Shown one piece after another: positions 58,671 through 64,000 of a stretch of DNA of 64,000 nt. Both the position numbers and the translations under genes were made by a program. The notes below the pieces were generated by a model. It was not told the DNA's origin. It made no database searches and saw only the letters and a list, made by a program, of their open reading frames with translations. Numbering within the stretch: the stretch's first letter is position 1; every line of letters begins with the position of its first letter. The DNA is from an uncultured Pseudomonas sp. (GTDB taxonomy: Bacteria > Pseudomonadota > Gammaproteobacteria > Pseudomonadales > Pseudomonadaceae), in the NCBI RefSeq assembly GCF_946886105.1, contig NZ_CAMPHV010000002.1:124001-188000 (forward strand), written 5' to 3'.

Positions 58671-59291
58671 TCAGTTGGCCGCGGGTACGTCCGTAGCGCT
58701 GGGGCTGCTGATCCTGTAGATACCGATTTCACCTAACAGATTAGGCCAAATCCGGCTGGCCCATCCGTGGCGATGATCGCGATCCACGGCCAGGCGGTCC
58801 ATGACCTTGGCGCCTTGCGCGAGGCACAGCCGTTCGAAGTCCTCGAAGGTGCAGAAGTGGATGTTCGGCGTGTTGTACCAGGTGTACGGCAGGAAGTCCG
58901 ACACCGGCATGCGGCCCTTGGTGGTCAGATACCAGCGGCAGCGCCAGTGGCCGAAATTGGGGAAGGTGATGATGCAGGTCTTGCCCACGCGGAGCATTTC
59001 CGCCAGCACTTTATCGGGGTAGTGCAGGGCCTGCAGCGATTGGGTCATCACCACCACGTCGAAACTGTTGCTGGCGAAGTTTCCCAGGCCTTTGTCGAGG
59101 TTCTGCTCGATCACGTTGACGCCCTTGCTGACGCACTGGGCGATATTGTCCGGATCGATTTCCAGGCCATAGCCGCTGACCCCTTTGTGCTCGCCGAGCC
59201 AGCCGAGCAGCTCGCCATTCCCGCAGCCAAGGTCGAGCACCCGGCTGCCGGCGGGAATCCATTCCTGAATGATGTCTAGATCCGCTCGCAT
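58671..59291 (-). CDS. metW: Methionine biosynthesis protein MetW
   Basis: 206 residues, SAM-dependent methyltransferase fold with VLDLGCGNGELLGWL and a LQALHYPDKVLAEMLRVG block. It pairs with MetX, whose homoserine acyltransferase activity depends on MetW in related bacteria. Follows metX by 3 bases. Confidence 0.94.
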   Translation of the reverse strand: MRADLDIIQEWIPAGSRVLDLGCGNGELLGWLGEHKGVSGYGLEIDPDNIAQCVSKGVNVIEQNLDKGLGNFASNSFDVVVMTQSLQALHYPDKVLAEMLRVGKTCIITFPNFGHWRCRWYLTTKGRMPVSDFLPYTWYNTPNIHFCTFEDFERLCLAQGAKVMDRLAVDRDHRHGWASRIWPNLLGEIGIYRISSPSATDVPAAN

Positions 59292-59294
59292 GGC

Positions 59295-60434
59295 TTACAC
59301 CTGAATCCGTTTCATATAACTGTCGAAGGCCTGCAGATAGCGCGGGATGGGCATCAGAAAGGCGTCGTGGCCTTGCGGCGCGTCGATTTCCAGGTAGCAG
59401 ACGTTCTTGCGTGCGGCGGTCAGCGCATCGACGATTTCACGCGAGCGCGCGGGCGAAAAGCGCCAGTCGGTGGTGAAGGACATCACGCAGAAATCCGCGC
59501 TGACATGGGCCAGGGTCTTGGCCAGGTCGCCGTCGTGGCTGGCTGCCGGGTCGAAGTAGTCGAGGGCCTTGGTCATCAGCAGGTAGGTGTTGGCGTCGAA
59601 ACGCCCGGAAAACTCCTCGCCCTGATAGCGCAAGTAGCTCTCGACCTGGAACTCGACGCTGTGGAAGTCGTAGTTGAGCTTCTCGCTCTTCAGCCCCCGG
59701 CCGAATTTCTCGCCCATGGCGTCGTCGGACAGGTAGGTGATATGGCCGACCATGCGCGCCAGCATCAAGCCGCGCTTGGGAATCACCCCGTGCTCCTGGA
59801 AGTGCCCGCCATGGAATTGCGGATCGGTGAGAATCGCCTGGCGCGCCACTTCGTTGAAGGCGATGTTCTGCGCCGAGAGCTTGGGCGCTGAGGCGATGGC
59901 CAGGCAGTGGCGGATACGTTCGGGATAGCTGATCGCCCATTGCATGGCCTGCATACCGCCGAGGCTGCCGCCGATCACCGCGGCCCATTGCGCGATACCC
60001 AGGTTGTCGGCCAGACGCGCCTGGCTGTTGACCCAGTCTTCCACGGTCATCACCGGGAAGTCCGCGCCGAACGGCTTGCCGGTGTCCGGGTTGACGCTGC
60101 TGGGGCCGGTCGAGCCGTTGCAGCCGCCGAGGTTGTTCAGGCTGACGACGAAAAACTTATTGGTGTCGATGGGCTTGCCGGGGCCGATGCAGCTGTCCCA
60201 CCAGCCAGGTTTGCGATCTTCCGCGCTGTGATAGCCGGCGGCATGGTGATGGCCGGACAAGGCATGGCAGATCAGCACCGCATTGCTGCGCGCCGCGTTC
60301 AACTCGCCATAGGTTTCGAAAATCAGTTGATAGCCGGCCAGGCTACGCCCGCACGCCAGCGCCAGGGGTTCGGCGAAATGCGCCACCTGGGGCATTACCA
60401 GGCCAACAGAGTCTGAAGGAAAGGCAGTCGGCAT
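59295..60434 (-). CDS. metX: Homoserine O-acyltransferase
   Basis: 379 residues from the ATG at 60434. Alpha/beta hydrolase fold: [12 protein letters not shown] oxyanion region, nucleophile in [15 protein letters not shown], late [10 protein letters not shown] with the catalytic His. It activates homoserine with succinyl- or acetyl-CoA for methionine synthesis; the acyl donor was not settled from sequence. Confidence 0.94.
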   Translation of the reverse strand: MPTAFPSDSVGLVMPQVAHFAEPLALACGRSLAGYQLIFETYGELNAARSNAVLICHALSGHHHAAGYHSAEDRKPGWWDSCIGPGKPIDTNKFFVVSLNNLGGCNGSTGPSSVNPDTGKPFGADFPVMTVEDWVNSQARLADNLGIAQWAAVIGGSLGGMQAMQWAISYPERIRHCLAIASAPKLSAQNIAFNEVARQAILTDPQFHGGHFQEHGVIPKRGLMLARMVGHITYLSDDAMGEKFGRGLKSEKLNYDFHSVEFQVESYLRYQGEEFSGRFDANTYLLMTKALDYFDPAASHDGDLAKTLAHVSADFCVMSFTTDWRFSPARSREIVDALTAARKNVCYLEIDAPQGHDAFLMPIPRYLQAFDSYMKRIQV

Positions 60435-60593
60435 TGACCCTGCTCTTATAAAGAAAAAAATGGGCAATCTTGCTAGAGGCAGCAGTCTAAAGAGCGTCAC
60501 CTCACGCGGCAAGCATGTGGAGGTGGACTTGCCAGGCTGGCGAGGGTCAATTTCGAGAGCAGATATTGGTTACGCCGCTGACTCTTGAAGCGC

Positions 60594-60622
60594 TTGCCCG
60601 TGGTATGTACAGGAGTTAAAGT
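60594..60622 (+). promoter_or_regulatory. Candidate promoter of the C4-like RNA
   Basis: TTGCCC (60594-60599), 17-base spacer, TAAAGT (60617-60622). A start near 60629 would lie about 110 bases before the folded RNA core. The rest of the gap from 60435 (to the RNA) shows only short hairpins such as CGGTCA-N6-TGACCG near 60633. Confidence 0.45.
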
Positions 60623-60740
60623 CCGCCCGTCGCGGTCAATCCCGTGACCGGGAGTCGAAACCCGTGTGTTGTCTGAGGCGCGAGAGCGCCATAGCCGCTA
60701 AGCAGTGGGCATTTCGTATGCCTGCTATTTACGCGCTCCT

Positions 60741-60825
60741 ATGGCGGACCGTGCGGGGCAGGCCTTTGGCCTGGCCGGTTCCCTCGGACGCCGGTATTTC
60801 GACCCCCGTACGGTTCGCCCACCCA
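60741..60825 (+). ncRNA. C4-like antisense RNA (phage P1/P4-type)
   Basis: A 15 bp stem joins GCGGACCGTGCGGGG (60744-60758) and CCCCGTACGGTTCGC (60804-60818). Both non-Watson-Crick positions are G-U pairs read as + strand RNA, so the fold works as RNA in this direction only. Inside are the hairpin CAGGCC-TTT-GGCCTG (60759-60773) and a GCCGG/CCGG hairpin (60774-60794). The cruciform and the motif order match the C4 antisense RNA of phages P1/P7 and P4-like elements, which regulates an antirepressor. Named from recall of the family; not searched. Confidence 0.6.
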
Positions 60826-60960
60826 CCGAGTCGAAACGGTGGTCGGCGATTCCTTAATCCGTTCGAGGAGCATAAGGAAAATGTGCTATCCCCCTTTTAC
60901 CCAAGGGCTCCGCCTTGGGCAGCACCCCGTGACGCTGGCTCCCAGCTTGGAGGTGTGCTC

Positions 60961-61230
60961 ATGACCACAGTCCCCGCAGCTGTTATTCCCTTCCCCAAAC
61001 GCTTGGATATCGAGGTATTGTCTGTGCCTGGGGCCTGTCCTCTTCAGGCTGCCGCGGAGCAACGAATGCTGATACTGCAAAACCTGTTCAAGGTCTTGCA
61101 GCATTCGGACAGTTCCACCTTCAGCCATACGCAACTGCGCGAGGCCTGTCAAAAGGCTCGGGAGATGCTCAGTGAAGTCGTACTGCTGTATCGCGGTTCG
61201 TTGGCGCAAGCGGAAAGCGGACGTGGCTAA
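60961..61230 (+). CDS. Small protein downstream of the C4-like RNA (Ash-like context)
   Basis: 89 residues from the ATG at 60961, with GGAGG 7 bases upstream. The chain MTTVPAAVIPFPK... is helical after residue 30 and has no signal or membrane segment. The frame is open upstream through the C4-like RNA to 60664; E. coli P4-type Ash/Icd-like proteins are read through the same structure and then carry a MATVP-type segment, so a 188-residue product is an alternative. Function unknown. Confidence 0.6.
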   Translation: MTTVPAAVIPFPKRLDIEVLSVPGACPLQAAAEQRMLILQNLFKVLQHSDSSTFSHTQLREACQKAREMLSEVVLLYRGSLAQAESGRG

Positions 61231-61314
61231 ATAGCCTCGACATCCGCTAGTTGCCGGCCCATGACGGTCATCGTGACGCATTCATCAAGTGGCCGGTTAC
61301 TACTTAATTAGAAC

Positions 61315-61342
61315 ACTCCGAAAAAGCGGACTTTTTCAGAGT
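61315..61342 (+). terminator. Hairpin terminator between the small ORF and the dynamin-like gene
   Basis: ACTCCGAAAAAG and CTTTTTCAGAGT pair with one mismatch around CGGA. The A-run and T-run in the stem allow use from either side between these convergent genes. Confidence 0.65.
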
Positions 61343-61371
61343 CTTCTTAGCTGCCTGTTTGGCTGCCCGGC

Positions 61372-63354
61372 TTATTCGCCGCCGCTTTGGCTCCAGGCGC
61401 CGGTCGGCAGGTTGACCACCTTGCCTTGACGCTGGATAGGCGCGGGGCGGCGCATGGCGCGGAGCATTTCGTTGGCTTGGGCCAGTTGCTGTTCCAGCTC
61501 GGCGCAGTAGCGCGCCAGTTGCTGGCTGCGTTGGCGGGTTTGCTGGGTTTCCTGGGCCAGGGCCTTGAGTCGCAACATATGGGTCTCAAGCAACTGCTTG
61601 TGTTCGAGGCTGTGCTGCATCAGCGGCAGCAAGGTGCTGTTGGCCCATTGCTCGGCCTCCACGCGCAGGCGTTGATGCAGGCCGATCACTTCCTGCACCA
61701 GGGTGGCGAAGAAGCGCCGGGTCACCGCGCGTTGTTCGGTGAACAGGGTTTTCACATGCAGGCGGAACTGGTCGGCTTTGTTGCGTAGTTGGAGCAGTTC
61801 GCGCATGTAACGGTCGGCATTGAACTGCGGCGCATCGATGCCCTGTAGCGGATTTTCCTCGTTATGCCGGCGATACACGGCCGCAACCATCTTGTTGGCC
61901 ATCTCGGCTTCCTGGCCGAGGTGGTGCAAATCGTCTTCCAGCGAGTTGAAGAAGTGCAGGATGGCCTGGTTGATACCGACCGTGGTCCAGCTTTCGCTGA
62001 GGTTCTTGCGCACCTTGTCCAGATGCTTTTGCAGGCACTCGGGCCGGGTGCGCGCGCGCAGCGGTTCGGCCTGCCGGGCCAGCAGGCGTTGGTTGCTCTT
62101 CAGGCCGAGCAGGCGCTTGTGGTGCTGGCTGTGGTCTTCCTTGGTCTTGGCGGTCAGTTCGAACAGCAACTGGCCCTTGTCGTGCTGGTGGTTGCTAAGC
62201 AGCGCTTGCTGCTCGTTGACCTTCTGCAGGCGCAGGCTGAGCACGTGTTGGCTGTTCTGCAGCAGGCTCAGCACCTGGTTGACCACGCTGTCTTCGATCA
62301 GTCGTTCCTTCTGGGTGACGATGCGCTCGCAGAGCAGGTCTTCCAGGTTGTTCATCTGGCTGCGGATCAACAAATCCGTGTCTTTGCGCACCTTGGCCAG
62401 CAGGGCCTGCTTGGCCGACAGCGGCAGCACGTCTTCGGGCTTGATGCCGAGCTGCTTGGCGGTGGTGCGTTGAATGCGTTGGATGGCGTTCTGCACGAAG
62501 GCTTCGCCGGCCAGATCGTCCCAGAGCACGTCGATCTTGTTCAGCACGGCGAACAGACTGGTCTGGCTGTCTTCCGCGAGGTGGCGGATGTGCTGCTGCC
62601 AGATCTCCATGTCGCTGGCGGTGATCCCTGCGTCGGCGGACAGCATGAAGATGATCGCCTGGGCGTTGGGCAGCATCGACAGGGTCAGTTCGGGCTCGCT
62701 GCCCAAGGCATTCAGGCCGGGCGTGTCGAGGATGCGCAGGCCTTGGCGCAGCAGCGGGTGGTCGAAGTTGACCATGGCGTGGCGCCAGGCCGGTACCAGG
62801 ACCTGGCCGGGTTTGCCGGCGCTTTCCAGCATGTCGGGGTGGAAGCCCAGCTGAATCGCCTGCTCCACCGGCATCGACTTGCTTTTCGCCACCTGGGTAA
62901 AGGCTTGGACCATATTGTCCGGGTCGCTGAGGTCCAGGGGGATGTTCACCCAGTGCCGGGGAATGCGTTTGAACTGCGCGACGCTGGCTTCGGCGACGCG
63001 GGTTTCGATCGGCAGCAAGCGGATATAGGAGCGTTCCGAACGCGGGTCGAAGAACAGCTCGGTGGGGCACATGGTGGTGCGCCCGGCTTGCGACGGCAGC
63101 ATGCGCTGGCCGTATTCGGAGAAGAACAGGCTGTTGATCAGTTCGGTCTTGCCGCGGGAGAACTCGCCGACGAACGCCAGGGTGATGTGGTCGGTGCGCA
63201 ACAGTTTGAGCGCGCGTTCGAGCTTGGCCTCCACCGCTTCCGAGTTGAGGCGGTTGTTCACCAGCCAGCTGCGGTAACGGGTGATCTGGCGCATCAGTTC
63301 GCGCTTCCAGGCGACGTAGATATCAACCTGTTGACTCAGACGTTGCATGCTCAT
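61372..63354 (-). CDS. Dynamin-like GTPase
   Basis: 660 residues from the ATG at 63354 (GGAAGACCAGG upstream); an extra 12-residue N-terminal extension is possible. GTPase: G1 GEFSRGKT (63-70), G2 near TTMCPTE, G3 DTPGLNAL, G4 NKID. Long helical and coiled-coil C-terminal half (ending near ARYCAELEQQLAQANEML). No clear transmembrane segment. Bacterial dynamins act in membrane remodelling and phage tolerance; which role applies here is unknown. Single gene in an insert between metX and DUF167. Confidence 0.9.
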   Translation of the reverse strand: MSMQRLSQQVDIYVAWKRELMRQITRYRSWLVNNRLNSEAVEAKLERALKLLRTDHITLAFVGEFSRGKTELINSLFFSEYGQRMLPSQAGRTTMCPTELFFDPRSERSYIRLLPIETRVAEASVAQFKRIPRHWVNIPLDLSDPDNMVQAFTQVAKSKSMPVEQAIQLGFHPDMLESAGKPGQVLVPAWRHAMVNFDHPLLRQGLRILDTPGLNALGSEPELTLSMLPNAQAIIFMLSADAGITASDMEIWQQHIRHLAEDSQTSLFAVLNKIDVLWDDLAGEAFVQNAIQRIQRTTAKQLGIKPEDVLPLSAKQALLAKVRKDTDLLIRSQMNNLEDLLCERIVTQKERLIEDSVVNQVLSLLQNSQHVLSLRLQKVNEQQALLSNHQHDKGQLLFELTAKTKEDHSQHHKRLLGLKSNQRLLARQAEPLRARTRPECLQKHLDKVRKNLSESWTTVGINQAILHFFNSLEDDLHHLGQEAEMANKMVAAVYRRHNEENPLQGIDAPQFNADRYMRELLQLRNKADQFRLHVKTLFTEQRAVTRRFFATLVQEVIGLHQRLRVEAEQWANSTLLPLMQHSLEHKQLLETHMLRLKALAQETQQTRQRSQQLARYCAELEQQLAQANEMLRAMRRPAPIQRQGKVVNLPTGAWSQSGGE

Positions 63355-63553
63355 CCTGGTCTTCCTTTTTGGCGGCGCTTCCGTGCGCAAAACCTTATGC
63401 GGGTTTTCGCGGATTCGGCAGTAATTCGACAGAGTGCGCGGCGCTGGTCATACACCGTCAAAGCCAGTAACCGTGCGTTCTGCAACCCCCGCATTATGGA
63501 GCTATTGACAATGCCGTCAATTGGCCTGCATCACAGTCCCGCCTTAAGGTCGG

Positions 63554-63850
63554 TCAAGGCGACCGAGCGGTCAGCGCGAGTTCCTCCGGTAAACGTTGCG
63601 GCTGTTGGATACGTACGCGCTTGAGTCGGCTCTGCAGGCCGCTTTCCAGGCTGACCTGGCTTTTAGCGACGGCGAAGGCGCGGGCGAGAAAGGCCAACAA
63701 CTGGGCATTGGCCTTGCCATCCACCGGTGGTGCGGTCAGACGGATTTTCAGGCGCTCGCCATGCAGGCCAGCGAAGGCGTCGCTGCTGGCCTTGGGTTGC
63801 AGGTGGCACTCGAGAATCAGGTCCTGGCCGTCCCAGCGGTAGAAGCTCAT
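63554..63850 (-). CDS. DUF167 family protein (YggU-like)
   Basis: 98 residues. Opening WDGQDLILECHLQPKASSDAF and the KIRLTAPPVDGKANAQLLAFLA motif are the DUF167 signature. Function unknown. It starts 1 base past the stop of the YggT gene, as in many proteobacteria. Confidence 0.94.
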   Translation of the reverse strand: MSFYRWDGQDLILECHLQPKASSDAFAGLHGERLKIRLTAPPVDGKANAQLLAFLARAFAVAKSQVSLESGLQSRLKRVRIQQPQRLPEELALTARSP

Positions 63851-63851
63851 C

Positions 63852-64000
63852 TCACATGAACGGGCTGAGGATCGCCGGCATGCCGGTGGACACGGCCAGC
63901 TTGCCGAGCACGAAACGATCGATCAGATTGATCGCGATAAACGCGAAGATCGGCGAGATATCCAGCCCACCGAGGTTCGGCAGCAGGCGGCGGAAGGGCG
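63852..64000 (-). CDS. YggT family membrane protein, 5' part outside the window
   Basis: The last 49 codons are present, ending AILSPFM. The visible part has the YggT pattern: PFRRLLPNLGGLDISPIFAF followed by IAINLIDRF. It stops at 63852-63854 (TGA). Integral inner membrane family linked to proC in gammaproteobacteria; function not settled. Confidence 0.85.
   Translation of the reverse strand, partial: PFRRLLPNLGGLDISPIFAFIAINLIDRFVLGKLAVSTGMPAILSPFM

Noticed and set aside
61864..63624. 586-residue open frame on the plus strand opposite the dynamin-like gene
   Set aside because: Antisense to the conserved GTPase motifs; composition typical of a shadow frame.

Overview
The window is about 64 kb of GC-rich chromosome from a Pseudomonas-type gammaproteobacterium. 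The gene order (lgt-thyA, glpQ, folA, ilvD, mutM, coaD, laoABC/laoR, rsmD, two M16 peptidases, ftsYEX-rpoH, mtgA, thiSG-trmB, hemW-rdgB-DUF4426-metWX, DUF167-yggT) follows, from memory, the Pseudomonas aeruginosa PA0341-PA0392 block. The species cannot be fixed from the sequence alone. No rRNA, tRNA, CRISPR array, complete insertion sequence or integrase was seen.

Layout. 1-4 kb: end of a TauE/SafE permease, lgt-thyA, a three-unit tandem repeat built on the last bases of thyA, and a glutamate-receptor-like potassium channel. 4-12 kb: a GTPase/DUF2868 pair, glpQ, folA, a YitT protein, a phosphodiesterase and ilvD. 12.5-17.4 kb: a polyamine-type ABC transporter whose genes are separated by two repeat elements. 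17.7-33.4 kb: mostly housekeeping genes plus the long-chain alcohol/aldehyde oxidation genes laoABC with divergent laoR. 33.5-39.5 kb: an accessory module (LysR regulator, exported amidohydrolase, TorF-type porin, PotF-like binding protein, MhpT-like transporter) between the M16 peptidases and ftsY. 39.9-47.8 kb: ftsY-ftsE-ftsX-rpoH, mtgA, thiSG, trmB. 48-56 kb: a DUF1329 protein and a five-gene histidine utilisation cluster (hutI-G-U-H-C) of the four-step type, with two identical HutC-like operators. 56-60.4 kb: hemW, rdgB, DUF4426, metW, metX. 60.4-63.4 kb: a second accessory insert holding a phage C4-like antisense RNA, a small Ash-like ORF and a dynamin-like GTPase, before DUF167 and yggT resume the conserved order.

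Repeat elements. At least five families of short inverted-repeat elements (roughly 50-190 bp) sit in intergenic gaps. Several lie so close to genes that they supply stop codons (ferredoxin, YheT-type hydrolase) or adjoin them.

The most interesting items are the C4-like RNA with dynamin GTPase insert, the 33.5-39.5 kb module, which may use aromatic-acid/polyamine conjugates (phenolamides), the GluR0-like channel flanked by thyA-derived repeats, and a hut operon with a sigma70-type promoter overlapped by its operator and a four-step enzyme set.
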